DNA from: Malikia spinosa
GTDB taxonomy: Bacteria; Pseudomonadota; Gammaproteobacteria; Burkholderiales; Burkholderiaceae_C
Reading direction: 5' to 3'
Assembly: GCF_002980625.1 (NCBI RefSeq)
Contig: NZ_PVLR01000012.1
Location: 143,519-207,518, forward strand
DNA length: 64,000 bases
Below, piece by piece: positions 28,796 to 38,725 of this stretch (position 1 is its first letter; each line of letters opens with the position of its first letter). Position numbers and translations under genes: made by a program. The notes under the pieces were generated by a model. The model had not been told where the DNA came from, searched no databases, and saw nothing but the letters and a program-made list of their open reading frames with translations.

Positions 28796-30426
28796 TCAAG
28801 ACCTTCATCGACAAGTTGCTGGGCAAGAGCGCCCCGGGCAAGGGCCCGAAATTCGGCAAGCGCGAGGATGTGCCGGCCACCGTGCACGGCATCGACCCCT
28901 CGCTGGTCGATGGCCGTGCGCTCGACGTGGTGCACACGCTCAAGAGCGCCGGCTTCGAGGCCTATGTCGTCGGTGGCGCGGTGCGCGACCTGCTGCTCGG
29001 CCTGCGACCGAAGGACTTCGACGTCGCGACCAACGCCACGCCCGAGCAGGTCAAGGGCCTGTTCCGACGCGCCTTCATCATCGGGCGGCGTTTTCGCATC
29101 GTGCACGTGGTCTACGGCCGCGGCCGCGAGCATGAGGTGATCGAGGTCTCGACCCTGCGCGCCCACCTCGACAGCGCCGATGCCGAGCAGGTCAGCGGCA
29201 ACGAACGCAGCAGCAAGACCGCGCTGGCCGGCATGAAGCATGCGGTCGATGCCAGCGGCCGCGTGCTGCGTGACAACGTCTGGGGCCCGATCGAGCAGGA
29301 TGCGGCGCGGCGCGACTTCACGATCAACGCGATGTACTACGACCCGGAGACCGAGACCGTGGTCGACTTCCACCACGGCATCCGCGACTCCAACAAGCGC
29401 GTGCTGCGCATGATCGGCGACCCGGCCGCACGCTACCGCGAGGACCCGGTCCGCATCATCCGCGCGGTGCGCTTTGCTGCCAAGCTCAGCGGCCTGGGCT
29501 TCCAGTTCGAGGCCAAGACCCGCGCCGCCATTGCGCCTTCGGTCGGCCTGCTGGCCGATGTGCCGCAGAGCCGCCTGTTCGACGAGATGCTCAAGCTGCT
29601 GCAGACCGGCCATGCGCTGGCCAGCGTCGAGCAGCTCAAGTCCACCGGGCTGGCCAAGGGCATCTATCCGCTGCTTGACCTGGTGGTCGAGCGTGCCGAG
29701 GACCCCTTCGTGCGCTCGGCGCTGCAAGACACCGACCGCCGTGTCGGCGAGGGCAAGCCGGTCGCGCCGAGCTTCCTGCTGGCCTGCGTGCTCTGGAGCG
29801 ATGTGCGCGCGGGCTGGAACAAGCGCCAGAAATCCGGTCTGCCGGCCTTCCCGGCGCTACAGGAAGCGGTCGACGAGGTGTTCGAGTCGCGCATCGGCGA
29901 TGTCTCGGGCCGCGGCAAGCTCGGTGCCGACATGCGCGAGATCTGGCTCATGCAGCCGCGCTTCGACAAGCGTACCGGCACCGCGCCGTTCTCACTGGCC
30001 GACCAGCCGCGTTTCCGCGCCGGCTTCGACTTCCTGCGCCTGCGGGCCCAGGTCGGCGAACTGCCCGAGGAAATCGCGCACTGGTGGGAGACCTTCAGCA
30101 CCGCCAGCGATGCGGTGCGCTACGACATGGTCGACGCGATCCGCCTCGAGCAGCAGCGCGCCAAGCCCAAGTCGCGCGCCAAGACCGGTGACGCTCCGGC
30201 TGGACGCGTGTTCCGCCAACCGGCCGAAGGCCGTACCCTGCCGCCTTCCGGTGAGCAGGCTGAAGACAGCGCAGCGAACGAGCCGCCGCCGTTCGAGTCC
30301 GAATCGGGCGAGGCCGCGCCGGCCAAGAAGCGCCGCCGCCGTCGCAAGCCCAACAGCGGTGCTGGCGGTGCTGGCGGTGTGGCTGGGGCAGGGGGCGACG
30401 ACGCCGGCTCCGGCCCGCAGCCATGA
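28792..30426 (+). CDS. pcnB: Poly(A) polymerase I
   Basis: Adds 3' poly(A) tails that expose RNAs to decay. 544 residues. The nucleotidyltransferase core begins AYVVGGAVRDLLLG, with the metal ligands in DFDVATNA (D75, D77), followed by RDFTINAMYYD and the neck region AARYREDPVRIIRAVRFAAKL that separates PcnB from CCA-adding enzymes. The C-terminus, after residue 460, is disordered and ends in a basic KKRRRRRKP run and a Gly/Ala tail, probably for RNA binding. The ATG overlaps the preceding HAD gene by four bases and the stop overlaps folK by four. The frame extends upstream without a valid alternative. Confidence 0.94.
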   Translation: MIKTFIDKLLGKSAPGKGPKFGKREDVPATVHGIDPSLVDGRALDVVHTLKSAGFEAYVVGGAVRDLLLGLRPKDFDVATNATPEQVKGLFRRAFIIGRRFRIVHVVYGRGREHEVIEVSTLRAHLDSADAEQVSGNERSSKTALAGMKHAVDASGRVLRDNVWGPIEQDAARRDFTINAMYYDPETETVVDFHHGIRDSNKRVLRMIGDPAARYREDPVRIIRAVRFAAKLSGLGFQFEAKTRAAIAPSVGLLADVPQSRLFDEMLKLLQTGHALASVEQLKSTGLAKGIYPLLDLVVERAEDPFVRSALQDTDRRVGEGKPVAPSFLLACVLWSDVRAGWNKRQKSGLPAFPALQEAVDEVFESRIGDVSGRGKLGADMREIWLMQPRFDKRTGTAPFSLADQPRFRAGFDFLRLRAQVGELPEEIAHWWETFSTASDAVRYDMVDAIRLEQQRAKPKSRAKTGDAPAGRVFRQPAEGRTLPPSGEQAEDSAANEPPPFESESGEAAPAKKRRRRRKPNSGAGGAGGVAGAGGDDAGSGPQP

Positions 30427-30887
30427 GCTCGGCTGTGCTGGCCCATGTCGCGCTGGGCGCCAACCTGGGCGACGCGCGCGCCACGGTGAGCGACGCGATC
30501 GCGGCGCTCGATCGGCTGCCGCAGACCCGGCTGCTGCGGGCGTCGGCGCTCTACCGCAGCGCGCCCTGGGAGGCCAGCGGCCCCGACTTCATCAACGCGG
30601 TGGCAGCGGTCGAGACCGGACTCGGCGCGCACGAGCTGCTGCGCGCCTTGCAGGCGCTCGAATTGCAGGCCGGGCGCGAGCGGCCCTACCGCAACGCGCC
30701 GCGCACGCTCGACCTCGACCTGCTGCTGTATGGCGATGCCGTTATCGACACGCCCGACCTGAGCGTGCCGCATCCGCGCCTGCGCGAGCGCGCCTTCGTG
30801 CTGCTGCCGCTGGCCGAGATTTCGCCGGCACTCGTCACGGCCGACGAGCTGCAGGCGGTTGCCGGTCAGGCCATCGAGCGGCTCTGA
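30423..30887 (+). CDS. folK: HPPK, 2-amino-4-hydroxy-6-hydroxymethyldihydropteridine pyrophosphokinase
   Basis: Transfers pyrophosphate from ATP to 6-hydroxymethyl-dihydropterin in folate synthesis. 154 residues. The signature runs ALGANLGD at the N-terminus, LYRSAPWE, DFINAV and the long conserved ERPYRNAPRTLDLDLLLYGD containing the two metal-binding aspartates; PHPRLRERAFVLLPLAEI closes the fold. It overlaps pcnB by four bases, a pairing well known in proteobacteria. Transcription probably ends in the short convergent gap before pdxH. Confidence 0.95.
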   Translation: MSSAVLAHVALGANLGDARATVSDAIAALDRLPQTRLLRASALYRSAPWEASGPDFINAVAAVETGLGAHELLRALQALELQAGRERPYRNAPRTLDLDLLLYGDAVIDTPDLSVPHPRLRERAFVLLPLAEISPALVTADELQAVAGQAIERL

Positions 30888-30897
30888 TCCGCTGGAC

Positions 30898-30917
30898 GGG
30901 CCGCTGTTGGGCGGCCC
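30898..30917. terminator. GC-rich hairpin between convergent folK and pdxH
   Basis: GGGCCGC-TGTTGG-GCGGCCC, a 7-bp stem in the 66-bp convergent gap, without a T-run on either strand. It may help stop transcription from both sides, but it is not a standard intrinsic terminator. Confidence 0.35.
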
Positions 30918-30953
30918 CGCGCCCCGGCGCGTTCTGGCGTAGGCGGTCCCCGC

Positions 30954-31586
30954 TCAGGGCGCCAGGCGCTCGCGCAGCCAGCCGTCGGCCTGCTGCTGGT
31001 AGCGCAGCCGGTCGTGGAGACGGCTCTTGCGGCCCTGCCAGAATTCCCAGCAGTCCGGCACCAGCCGGAAACCGCCCCAGTGCGGCGGGCGCGGCGGATT
31101 GAGCAGGAACTGGGCGCCGAACTTGGCCGCATTGGTCACCAGCAGCGTGCGGTTCGGAATCACCTGGCTCTGCGGGCTGGCCCAGGCGCCGATCCGGCTG
31201 TCGAGCGGACGGCTGTGGAAATACTCGTCGCTTTCCTCGGCGCTGACGCGCTCGACCCGGCCCTCGATGCGCACCACGCGCTCGAGCTCGACCCAGTGGA
31301 ACTGCAGCGCGGCAAACGGGTTGCCGGCCAGCTCGCGGCCCTTGCGGCTGTCGTAGTTGGTGTACCAGACGATGCCGCGTGCGTCGTAGCCCTTGATCAG
31401 CACCACGCGCGTGCTCGGACGCAAGTTGCTGCCGACGGTCGCGACCGTCATCGCATTGGGTTCGGGGATCTCGCTCTTGATCGCTTCGTGCAGCCACTGG
31501 TCGAACTGCAGCATGGGGTCGGCGTGCGAGGCGTGTTCGTTGAGCTCGGCGCGCTCGTAGCTCTTGCGGATGTCGGCTATTTTCAT
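30954..31586 (-). CDS. pdxH: Pyridoxamine 5'-phosphate oxidase
   Basis: FMN enzyme oxidising pyridoxine or pyridoxamine 5'-phosphate to pyridoxal 5'-phosphate; with pdxJ at 47 kb it covers both ends of DXP-dependent B6 synthesis. 210 residues. FMN-binding segments [19 protein letters not shown] and [20 protein letters not shown] are complete, as are [13 protein letters not shown] and the C-terminal [16 protein letters not shown] with RLHDRLRY. It is monocistronic, convergent with folK and divergent from yceD. Confidence 0.96.
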   Translation of the reverse strand: MKIADIRKSYERAELNEHASHADPMLQFDQWLHEAIKSEIPEPNAMTVATVGSNLRPSTRVVLIKGYDARGIVWYTNYDSRKGRELAGNPFAALQFHWVELERVVRIEGRVERVSAEESDEYFHSRPLDSRIGAWASPQSQVIPNRTLLVTNAAKFGAQFLLNPPRPPHWGGFRLVPDCWEFWQGRKSRLHDRLRYQQQADGWLRERLAP

Positions 31587-31654
31587 GCTGCCAGTATAGG
31601 CAGCCCGGGCCGGGCGCGGCCGTAGAATCGACCCTCCTTGTCTCGAATGCCGTC

Positions 31655-32233
31655 ATGACCGCTGCCATGCCCCCGACCACCCTCGACCTGCGCGCCAGCG
31701 CGCAGAAAGCCGAAACCCTGTCCGGCCAGGCGCTGCTGTCCGCCTTCGCTCGCCTGGCCGACGGCCTGCCCGAGCTCGATGTCGCTCCGGTGCGCTGGAG
31801 CGCGCAGGCCGAACTGCGCCAGCCCTTGGGCGACCTGGGCGCCGACCTCGGCCGCACCGAGCTGCCCGAGCCCCAGCTCTGGCTGCACCTGCAAGCCAGC
31901 GCCGAGCTGCCGCAAACCTGCCAACGCTGCCTGTCGCCCTACGCGCAGCCGGTCGAGGTCGACCGCTGGTTCCGCTTCGTCGCCGACGAGGCGGTGGCGC
32001 TGGCCGAGGACGACGAGTGCGAGGAAGACCTGCTGGCGCTCGAGCCACGCTTTGACCTGGCCGCGCTGATCGAGGACGAGCTGCTGCTGGCGCTGCCCCT
32101 GGTGCCGATGCACGAGGTCTGCCCGGTTCCGGTGCGCATGAGCGCGGGCGAACTGCCCGATCTGCCGGAGGAAAAGAAGCCCAATCCCTTCGCCGCACTG
32201 AGCGCGCTCAAGGGCCGTACAAGCGACCATTGA
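31655..32233 (+). CDS. yceD: YceD/DUF177 protein
   Basis: 192-residue cytosolic protein of the YceD (DUF177) family, almost always encoded directly before rpmF. Reports link it to 23S rRNA accumulation, but its mechanism is not settled. A Cys pair TCQRC (C89, C92) lies in the conserved core, followed by the acidic DDECEEDLLALE region and LIEDELLLALPLVPMHEVCP with a further cysteine, then the basic tail KGRTSDH. The first ATG has a second one four codons later. The rpmF promoter overlaps its stop codon. Confidence 0.88.
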   Translation: MTAAMPPTTLDLRASAQKAETLSGQALLSAFARLADGLPELDVAPVRWSAQAELRQPLGDLGADLGRTELPEPQLWLHLQASAELPQTCQRCLSPYAQPVEVDRWFRFVADEAVALAEDDECEEDLLALEPRFDLAALIEDELLLALPLVPMHEVCPVPVRMSAGELPDLPEEKKPNPFAALSALKGRTSDH

Positions 32234-32259
32234 CCGCCGGTCTGACAAGTCGCTATAAT
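32230..32259 (+). promoter_or_regulatory. Sigma-70 promoter of rpmF
   Basis: TTGACC (32230-32235, five of six), 18-bp spacer, TATAAT (32254-32259, perfect). It overlaps the end of yceD and gives an rpmF leader of about 78 bases. Strongest sigma-70 match seen in the window. Confidence 0.75.
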
Positions 32260-32344
32260 CCAGGGTTTCGCGCTGGCCTGAAAATCTATTTTCAAGGGGC
32301 TGGTGCAGCCATCCACCCATTTGATTTTTCGATAGGAGCCGATC

Positions 32345-32527
32345 ATGGCCGTCCAGCAAAACAAAAAGTCCCCTTCCAAGCGCGGTATGCACCGTTCGCA
32401 CAATGCCCTGAACGTGCCGGGCATCGCTGTGGAAGCCACCACCGGTGAAGTGCACCTGCGTCACCACATCAGCCCGAACGGTTTCTACCGTGGCCGCCAG
32501 GTCCTGAAGAACAAGTCCGAGGCCTGA
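32345..32527 (+). CDS. rpmF: 50S ribosomal protein L32
   Basis: 60-residue large-subunit ribosomal protein. The N-terminus [19 protein letters not shown] is diagnostic. It has the zinc-free form: the positions that hold CxxC pairs in zinc-type L32 are occupied by other residues. The strong upstream promoter and an intrinsic terminator 44 bp downstream suggest that much of its mRNA is monocistronic, although rpmF is also the conventional head of the fatty acid cluster. Confidence 0.97.
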   Translation: MAVQQNKKSPSKRGMHRSHNALNVPGIAVEATTGEVHLRHHISPNGFYRGRQVLKNKSEA

Positions 32528-32570
32528 TCGGCGCTGACGCGCCATCGCCCTCGCACAGTTTGTTCGAGGC

Positions 32571-32598
32571 AAAGCCCGCATCACTGCGGGCTTTTTTT
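32571..32598 (+). terminator. Strong terminator between rpmF and plsX
   Basis: AAAGCCCGCA-TCAC-TGCGGGCTTT followed by further T: 10-bp perfect stem, four-base loop, seven T in total. plsX begins 31 bp later. Confidence 0.93.
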
Positions 32599-32628
32599 AT
32601 CCTGTTGCTGCCACTTGAGGACGCTGGA

Positions 32629-33684
32629 ATGATCACCATCGCGGTCGATTGCATGGGCGGAGACTACGGCCCCGCAGTCACCTTGCCGGCCTGTGCCGCC
32701 TTTCTCGCTTCTCACCCCGACGCCCATCTGCTGCTGGTCGGCCTGCCCGAGGCCATGGCCAAGCTGCCGGCCTCGATCGACCGGGCCCGGATCCAGGTCA
32801 TCGCGGCCAGCGAGGTCGTCACGATGGACGATCCGCTCGAAGTCGCGCTGCGTCGCAAGCGCGACTCGTCGATGCGCGTCGCGATCAACCAGGTCAAGGA
32901 CGGCGCCGCCCAGGCCGCCGTCTCGGCCGGCAATACCGGCGCGCTGATGGCGATCGCGCGCTTCGTGCTCAAGACGCTCGACGGCATCGACCGGCCCGCG
33001 ATCGCTGGCCAGATGCCCAATGTCACCGGCGGCGCGACCACCATGCTCGACCTCGGCGCCAACGTCGATTGCAGCGCCGAGCACCTGTTGCAGTTCGCCG
33101 TCATGGGCTCGGCCCTGGTGGTCGCGGTCAGCGGCAAGGAGTCGCCCACGGTCGGTCTGCTCAACATCGGCGAGGAAGCGATCAAGGGCAACGAGGTCAT
33201 CAAGCAGGCCGGCGCCTTGCTGCGCGCCGCCGCCGCCAACGGCGACCTCAACTTCAAGGGCAACGTCGAGGGCAACGACATCTTCAAGGGCGTGGTCGAC
33301 CTGGTGGTCTGTGACGGCTTCGTCGGCAACGTCGCGCTCAAGAGCAGCGAGGGCCTGGCCAGCATGGTCAGCACCCTGATCAAGCAGGCGTTCGGGCGCA
33401 ACATCCTGACGAAAATGGCCGCCATCGTGGCCTATCCGGTGCTATCGGCGTTCAAGAAACGGGTCGATCACCGGCGCTACAACGGCGCGGCGCTGCTTGG
33501 CCTGCGCGGCCTGGTGTTCAAGAGCCACGGCTCGGCCGACGCCTTCGCCTTCGAGCAGGCGCTGGTGCGCGCGTATGATGCAGCCCACAACCAGTTGCTC
33601 GACAACGTGCGGGCGCGCATCGCCCATGCGGCGCCGCTGATGGCGGCCAAGGGCGCAGCCGCCTTGTCGGCGACCCCAGCCTGA
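32629..33684 (+). CDS. plsX: Phosphate acyltransferase PlsX
   Basis: Converts acyl-ACP to acyl phosphate, the acyl donor for PlsY in phospholipid synthesis; a peripheral membrane enzyme. 351 residues. [15 protein letters not shown] at the start, [10 protein letters not shown] and [18 protein letters not shown] in the core, and [27 protein letters not shown] in the second half are family signatures. The ATG at 32629 is the correct start; the open frame upstream runs through the terminator. It heads the plsX-fabH-fabD-fabG-acpP-fabF series. Confidence 0.96.
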   Translation: MITIAVDCMGGDYGPAVTLPACAAFLASHPDAHLLLVGLPEAMAKLPASIDRARIQVIAASEVVTMDDPLEVALRRKRDSSMRVAINQVKDGAAQAAVSAGNTGALMAIARFVLKTLDGIDRPAIAGQMPNVTGGATTMLDLGANVDCSAEHLLQFAVMGSALVVAVSGKESPTVGLLNIGEEAIKGNEVIKQAGALLRAAAANGDLNFKGNVEGNDIFKGVVDLVVCDGFVGNVALKSSEGLASMVSTLIKQAFGRNILTKMAAIVAYPVLSAFKKRVDHRRYNGAALLGLRGLVFKSHGSADAFAFEQALVRAYDAAHNQLLDNVRARIAHAAPLMAAKGAAALSATPA

Positions 33685-33725
33685 GACGCTGCTGGCGTTC
33701 AGGGCCAGACCAACCCAGACCGAAC

Positions 33726-34745
33726 ATGAGACGCTATTCCCGCATTTCCGGTACCGGTAGCTACCTGCCGCCACGCCGACTGACGAACGCCGACATGGTC
33801 GGCCTGCTGGCCGAACGCGGCATCGAGACCAGCGATGACTGGATCGTCGACCGCACCGGCATCCGAGCCCGCCATTACGCCGACGACGGTGTCAATGCCA
33901 GCGATCTCGGCCTGCAGGCCAGCCTGAAGGCGATCGAGGCCGCCGGCTGCCAGATCGGTGACATCGACCTTATCATCGTCGCGACTTCCACGCCGGACAT
34001 GGTCTTTCCCTCGACCGCCTCGATCCTGCAGCGTAAGCTGACCGAGTCGGCGCAGGCGTCGGGCCAGCCCGGTGCGGCCGGTGGCGCCGCCTTCGACGTG
34101 CAGGCGGTCTGCAGCGGCTTCATCTACGCGCTGACGATTGCCGACGCCATGATCCAGACCGGTGCCGCGACGCGCGCGCTGGTGGTCGGCGCCGAGGTGT
34201 TCTCGCGCATCCTCGACTTCAATGACCGCACCACCTGCGTGCTGTTTGGCGATGGTGCCGGTGCCGTGGTGCTCGAAGCCGTCGAGCATGACGGCAGCGG
34301 CCCGGCCGTGCTGGCCAGCGACATCCACGCCGACGGCCGCCACACCGGCATCCTGTGCGTGCCGGGCACGGTCAGCGGTGGCCAGGTGCTGGGCGATCCG
34401 CTGCTCAAGATGGACGGCCAGGCCGTGTTCAAGCTCGCGGTCGGCCTGCTCGAGAGCGCCGCCAAGGCCGCGCTGGCCAAGGCCGGCATGACCGAGCCCG
34501 ACGTCGACTGGCTGGTGCCGCACCAGGCCAATATCCGCATCATCCAGAGCACGGCGCGCAAGCTCAAGCTGTCGATGGACAAGGTGATCGTGACGGTCGA
34601 CCAGCATGGCAACACCTCGGCCGCCTCGATCCCGCTCGCGCTCGACGAGGGCGTGCGCAGCGGCCGCATCCAGCCGGGCCAGACCGCGATGCTCGAAGGG
34701 GTGGGCGGTGGCTTCACCTGGGGCGCGGTGCTGCTGCGTCTGTGA
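33726..34745 (+). CDS. fabH: 3-oxoacyl-ACP synthase III
   Basis: Starts fatty acid synthesis by condensing acetyl-CoA with malonyl-ACP. 339 residues, thiolase fold. Catalytic triad: C129 in [13 protein letters not shown], His in [10 protein letters not shown] and Asn in [10 protein letters not shown]. The N-terminus [17 protein letters not shown] and [14 protein letters not shown] are typical. It sits 41 bp after plsX and 31 bp before fabD in the same operon. Confidence 0.97.
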   Translation: MRRYSRISGTGSYLPPRRLTNADMVGLLAERGIETSDDWIVDRTGIRARHYADDGVNASDLGLQASLKAIEAAGCQIGDIDLIIVATSTPDMVFPSTASILQRKLTESAQASGQPGAAGGAAFDVQAVCSGFIYALTIADAMIQTGAATRALVVGAEVFSRILDFNDRTTCVLFGDGAGAVVLEAVEHDGSGPAVLASDIHADGRHTGILCVPGTVSGGQVLGDPLLKMDGQAVFKLAVGLLESAAKAALAKAGMTEPDVDWLVPHQANIRIIQSTARKLKLSMDKVIVTVDQHGNTSAASIPLALDEGVRSGRIQPGQTAMLEGVGGGFTWGAVLLRL

Positions 34746-34776
34746 TTCCCAAGACAAGACAGTTCAGAAAGCAAAC

Positions 34777-35727
34777 ATGAGCCACTTCGCATTCGTTTTT
34801 CCGGGCCAGGGTTCCCAGTCGGTCGGCATGCTCGACGCCTGGGGCGACCATCCGGTCCTGCTCGAAACGCTCAAGGAAGCCTCCGACGCGCTCGGCGAAG
34901 ACATCGGCCGCCTGATCCACCAAGGTCCCAAGGAAGCGCTGGCACTGACCACCAACACCCAGCCGGTGATGCTGGTCGGCGCAGTCGCGGCCTGGCGCAT
35001 CTGGCTGGCCGAGGGCGGTGCGCTGCCGGCCGCGGTCGCCGGCCACTCGCTGGGCGAGTATTCGGCCCTGGTCGCTGCCGGTTCGCTGACGCTGGCCCAG
35101 GCCGCACCGCTGGTGCGCTTCCGTGCCCAGGCGATGCAGGACGCAGTGCCGGTCGGTGTCGGCGCCATGGCCGCCATCCTGGGCCTGGACCCCGAGGCGG
35201 TCAAACTCGGCTGCGCCGAGGCGCAGGCCCTGTTCGCGGCTGACAGCGGGGAAGTGGTCGAGGCGGTCAACTTCAACGACGCGGCGCAGACCGTGATCGC
35301 CGGCAGCAAGGCCGCGGTCGACAAGGCCTGCGAGGTCCTGAAGGCCAAGGGCGCCAAGCGCGCGCTGCCGCTGCCGGTGTCGGCGCCGTTCCATTCCAGC
35401 CTGATGAAGCCGGCGGCCGAACGCCTGCAGCAGAAGCTGGCCGAGACCGCCTTCGCCCTGCCGCAGATCCCGGTGCTCAACAACATCGACGTCGAGGTCG
35501 AGACCGAGGTCGATCGCATCCGCGACGCGCTGTATCGCCAGGCCTTCGGCCCGGTGCGCTGGGTCGAGAGCGTGCGCGCACTCAAGGCCCGCGGCATCAG
35601 CCACATCATCGAATGCGGCCCCGGCAAGGCGCTGACCGGCATGGTCAAGCGCATCGACGCCGAGCTGGTCGCCGCCGCCATCAACGACCCGGCCTCGCTG
35701 GCCGAAGTCAAGGCCCTGCTGGCCTGA
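34777..35727 (+). CDS. fabD: Malonyl-CoA:ACP transacylase
   Basis: Moves malonyl groups from CoA to ACP. 316 residues. N-terminal FVFPGQGSQSVGM, nucleophile S91 in AGHSLGEYSAL, and the catalytic His in PVSAPFHSSLM are in place; GPVRWVESV and ECGPGKALTG complete the fold. The ATG at 34777 is the family start. Nine bases separate it from fabG. Confidence 0.97.
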   Translation: MSHFAFVFPGQGSQSVGMLDAWGDHPVLLETLKEASDALGEDIGRLIHQGPKEALALTTNTQPVMLVGAVAAWRIWLAEGGALPAAVAGHSLGEYSALVAAGSLTLAQAAPLVRFRAQAMQDAVPVGVGAMAAILGLDPEAVKLGCAEAQALFAADSGEVVEAVNFNDAAQTVIAGSKAAVDKACEVLKAKGAKRALPLPVSAPFHSSLMKPAAERLQQKLAETAFALPQIPVLNNIDVEVETEVDRIRDALYRQAFGPVRWVESVRALKARGISHIIECGPGKALTGMVKRIDAELVAAAINDPASLAEVKALLA

Positions 35728-35736
35728 AGGAAACCC

Positions 35737-36486
35737 ATGTCTGACAACCAAACCCCCGCCCAGGTCGCACTGGTCACTGGCGCCTCGCGCGGCATCGGCG
35801 CAGCGATCGCGCTCGAACTGGCCCGCCAGGGCTATCAGGTCATCGGCACCGCCACCTCGGACGACGGCTCAAGCAAGATCAGCGCCGCCCTGTCGGCCTT
35901 TGCCGGCTGCCGTGGCGCCAAGCTCGACGTCAACGATGTTGCCGCCGGCGAGGCCCTGATCGACACCATCGTCAAGGAGCAGGGCGGCCTGCAGGTGCTG
36001 GTCAACAACGCCGGCATCACGCGCGACACCCTGGCCATGCGCCTGAAGGACGAGGACTGGGACGCAGTGCTCGACACCAACCTCAAGGCCGTGTTCCGCA
36101 TGAGCCGGGCCGCGATCCGTCCGATGATGAAGCAGCGCTACGGCCGCATCATCAGCATCACCAGCGTGGTCGGTGCTTCCGGCAATGCCGGCCAGGCCAA
36201 CTACGCCGCTGCCAAGGCTGGCGTCGCCGGCATGACGCGCGCACTGGCGCGCGAGCTCGGCAGCCGCAAGATCACGGTCAACTGCGTGGCGCCCGGCTTC
36301 ATCGAGACCGACATGACCGGCTCGCTGCCCGAGGCCCAGCAGCAGGCGCTGCTGAGCCAGATTCCGCTCGGACATCTGGGCAAGCCGGCCGATGTCGCCT
36401 ACGCCGTGTCCTTCCTCGCCAGCCCGCGCGCGGGCTACCTGACCGGCCAGGAACTGCATGTCAACGGCGGCATGTTCATGGCCTGA
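35737..36486 (+). CDS. fabG: 3-oxoacyl-ACP reductase
   Basis: NADPH-dependent reduction of 3-oxoacyl-ACP. 249 residues, short-chain dehydrogenase fold with TGASRGIG for the cofactor and the catalytic S143, Y156 and K160 in ITSVVGASGNAGQANYAAAK; VNNAGITRDTLAMRLK is typical of FabG proper. A 144-bp gap follows before acpP, holding a weak TAAAAT (36590) that might serve an extra acpP promoter. Confidence 0.97.
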   Translation: MSDNQTPAQVALVTGASRGIGAAIALELARQGYQVIGTATSDDGSSKISAALSAFAGCRGAKLDVNDVAAGEALIDTIVKEQGGLQVLVNNAGITRDTLAMRLKDEDWDAVLDTNLKAVFRMSRAAIRPMMKQRYGRIISITSVVGASGNAGQANYAAAKAGVAGMTRALARELGSRKITVNCVAPGFIETDMTGSLPEAQQQALLSQIPLGHLGKPADVAYAVSFLASPRAGYLTGQELHVNGGMFMA

Positions 36487-36630
36487 TCGGGGCCAGGCCT
36501 CCGAATCGGATAACATCGGCCCCGGCTAGCCGCCAGGGGCTGGATCGCGGTCAGCGACGCAGTTTCCGGACTGGCGAAGCCGGCCCGGCTAAAATGGCGG
36601 CACAGTTTTCAACCACCCTCAGAGGGAAAT

Positions 36631-36867
36631 ATGAGCGATATCGAAGCACGCGTGAAGAAAATCATTGCCGAACAACTCGGCGTGGAAGAGTCCCAGGTCA
36701 CCAACGAGAAGTCCTTCGTGGCCGATCTGGGTGCTGACTCCCTCGATACCGTGGAACTGGTCATGGCCCTGGAAGATGCCTTCAGCATCGAAATTCCGGA
36801 CGAAGACGCCGAGAAGATCACCACGGTCCAGAACGCCATCGACTACGCAGTCGCCAACCAGAAGTAA
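36631..36867 (+). CDS. acpP: Acyl carrier protein
   Basis: 78-residue acidic carrier for growing acyl chains. The phosphopantetheine site is S37 in [10 protein letters not shown], modified by AcpS, whose gene lies at 48.2 kb in this window. [17 protein letters not shown] and [12 protein letters not shown] are typical. It is well spaced from fabG (144 bp) and seven bases from fabF, consistent with ACP being made in excess over the enzymes through its own promoter, though that promoter is not clear. Confidence 0.98.
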   Translation: MSDIEARVKKIIAEQLGVEESQVTNEKSFVADLGADSLDTVELVMALEDAFSIEIPDEDAEKITTVQNAIDYAVANQK

Positions 36868-36873
36868 GCATCC

Positions 36874-38118
36874 ATGAGCCGCCGCCGTGTCGTTGTGACC
36901 GGTCTGGGCTGCCTCACCCCCGTGGGTAACACGGTGGAGACGGCCTGGGCCAACCTGCTCGCTGGTCAGTCCGGCATCGATCTGATTACCAAGTTCGATG
37001 CCAGCAACTTTGCCTGCAAGATCGCAGGTGAGGTCAAGGGCTTTGACCTGGAGTCCTACATCAGCGCCAAGGAAGCGCGGACCATGGACAGCTTCATCCA
37101 TTACGGCATCGTTGCGGCAGCCCAAGCCGTCGCCGATGCTGGTCTGCCTACGGGCGACGCGCTGGGTGAGGAAGAAGCCACACGCATCGGTTGCGTGATC
37201 GGCTCGGGTATCGGCGGCTTGCCCCTGATCGAGAACACCCGTGACGAACTGGTGAGCCGCGGCCCGCGCCGCATCTCGCCTTTCTTTGTGCCGGCCTCGA
37301 TCATCAACATGATCGCGGGCCATGTGTCCATGCGTTTCGGCTTCAAGGGGCCGAACCTCGCCGTGGTCACCGCCTGCACCACCGGCCTGCACTGCATCGG
37401 TGAAGCCGGTCGCATGATCGAATACGGCGACGCCGACGTGGTCGTCGCCGGTGGCTCCGAAGCCACCGTCTCGCCGCTGGGCGTGGGCGGCTTCGCTGCC
37501 ATGCGTGCCCTGTCGACCCGCAACGACGACCCCAAGACCGCGTCCCGTCCCTGGGACAAGGACCGCGACGGCTTCGTGCTGGGCGAGGGTGCCGGCGTGA
37601 TGGTGCTCGAGGAATACGAGCATGCCAAGGCGCGTGGCGCCAAGATCTACGCCGAACTGTCGGGCTACGGCATGAGTGCCGATGCCGGCCACATGACGGC
37701 GCCGAGCATGGACGGCCCGCGTCGCGCCATGCTCAACGCGCTGCGCAATGCCGGTGTCAATGCCGACCAGATCAACTACCTGAACGCGCACGGCACCTCG
37801 ACCCCGCTGGGCGACATCAACGAGACCAAGGCGATCAAGGCCGCGCTGGGTGACCATGCCCGCAAGGTCGTCGTCAACTCGACCAAGTCGATGACCGGTC
37901 ACCTGCTCGGTGGTGCTGGCGGCATCGAGAGCATCTTCACGGTGCTGGCGCTGCATCACCAGATCAGCCCGCCGACCATGAACATCTTCAACCAGGACCC
38001 CGAGTGCGACCTGGACTACTGCGCCAACCAGGCGCGCGAGATGAAGATCGACGTGGCGCTGAAGAACAACTTCGGTTTCGGCGGTACCAACGGTTCCCTG
38101 GTGTTCAAGCGCGTCTGA
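36874..38118 (+). CDS. fabF: 3-oxoacyl-ACP synthase II
   Basis: Elongating condensing enzyme, 414 residues. Catalytic C168 in [11 protein letters not shown]306 in [11 protein letters not shown] and H343 in [14 protein letters not shown]-terminus [15 protein letters not shown]. It closes the fab series. A small membrane protein gene follows after 14 bp and then rpoE, so the fatty acid and sigma-E genes lie head to tail with no terminator visible between them. Confidence 0.97.
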   Translation: MSRRRVVVTGLGCLTPVGNTVETAWANLLAGQSGIDLITKFDASNFACKIAGEVKGFDLESYISAKEARTMDSFIHYGIVAAAQAVADAGLPTGDALGEEEATRIGCVIGSGIGGLPLIENTRDELVSRGPRRISPFFVPASIINMIAGHVSMRFGFKGPNLAVVTACTTGLHCIGEAGRMIEYGDADVVVAGGSEATVSPLGVGGFAAMRALSTRNDDPKTASRPWDKDRDGFVLGEGAGVMVLEEYEHAKARGAKIYAELSGYGMSADAGHMTAPSMDGPRRAMLNALRNAGVNADQINYLNAHGTSTPLGDINETKAIKAALGDHARKVVVNSTKSMTGHLLGGAGGIESIFTVLALHHQISPPTMNIFNQDPECDLDYCANQAREMKIDVALKNNFGFGGTNGSLVFKRV

Positions 38119-38132
38119 TCCCGCTCTGAGCC

Positions 38133-38654
38133 ATGCACAGCGCCCCTTCGGTGGAATACCCGGCGGGGCGTTCTGCTTTCCAGGGCCGCTTCGAGCAGGT
38201 GCTCGCGCTGGCCTGGGTCGCCATGCAGCTGGCCTGGTGGCAATCGCTGCGCGGCGCCGCCTTGCCCGGTGCCTGGTGGTTCTCGGGCCTGCTCGGGTTG
38301 GGGCTCTGGGGCTTCGCGCGCTGGCGCTCGCGCCAGCCAGTCGCCGGCCGGCTGTGCTGGGAGCCCACACGGGCTCCTGCCGGCGCCCAGGCTGCGCCGC
38401 TGCCAGGTCAGGCTGGCCTGCCAGGCCGCTGGATCTGGCGCAGCGAGGCTTATCGCCACGGCACCGAGCTGGCCGGGCTCTACTGGGCGCTCGACCTGCA
38501 GGGCCGGGTGCTGCTGCGGCTCAACAATGCCGCCGGCCTGGGCTGGTGGGTCTGGCTCGAGCGCGACAGCGCACCCGCCGACTGGCAGGCGCTGCGGGTC
38601 GCCCTGGTGGCCTGGCGCGAGGCACAGCGCCGGCCCGCACGGCAGGGCGCATGA
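38133..38654 (+). CDS. Small membrane protein, YgfX-like position
   Basis: 173 residues with two closely spaced hydrophobic segments (about 23-38 and 45-62: LALAWVAMQLAWW and WWFSGLLGLGLWGFA), then a soluble Trp-rich domain with GRWIWRSEAYRHGTELAGLYWALDLQG and WWVWLERDSAPADWQALRVAL. The layout, two N-terminal helices plus a short beta-rich tail with WVWLERDS, resembles YgfX/toxin CptA-type proteins, but I am not certain. It lies between fabF and rpoE, where a similar gene of unknown role is often found in Burkholderiales. No catalytic motif is visible. Confidence 0.7.
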   Translation: MHSAPSVEYPAGRSAFQGRFEQVLALAWVAMQLAWWQSLRGAALPGAWWFSGLLGLGLWGFARWRSRQPVAGRLCWEPTRAPAGAQAAPLPGQAGLPGRWIWRSEAYRHGTELAGLYWALDLQGRVLLRLNNAAGLGWWVWLERDSAPADWQALRVALVAWREAQRRPARQGA

Positions 38655-38725
38655 GCCGCCCCGCATGAACCAGCCCGCATTGATGCGGCTTGCACCCAGG
38701 CGGCGGGACGGATAGAGTCGGTTCA

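Noticed and set aside
36487..36630. Terminator between fabG and acpP
   Set aside because: GGGGCC and GGCCCC can pair at a distance, but there is no compact stem and no T-run.
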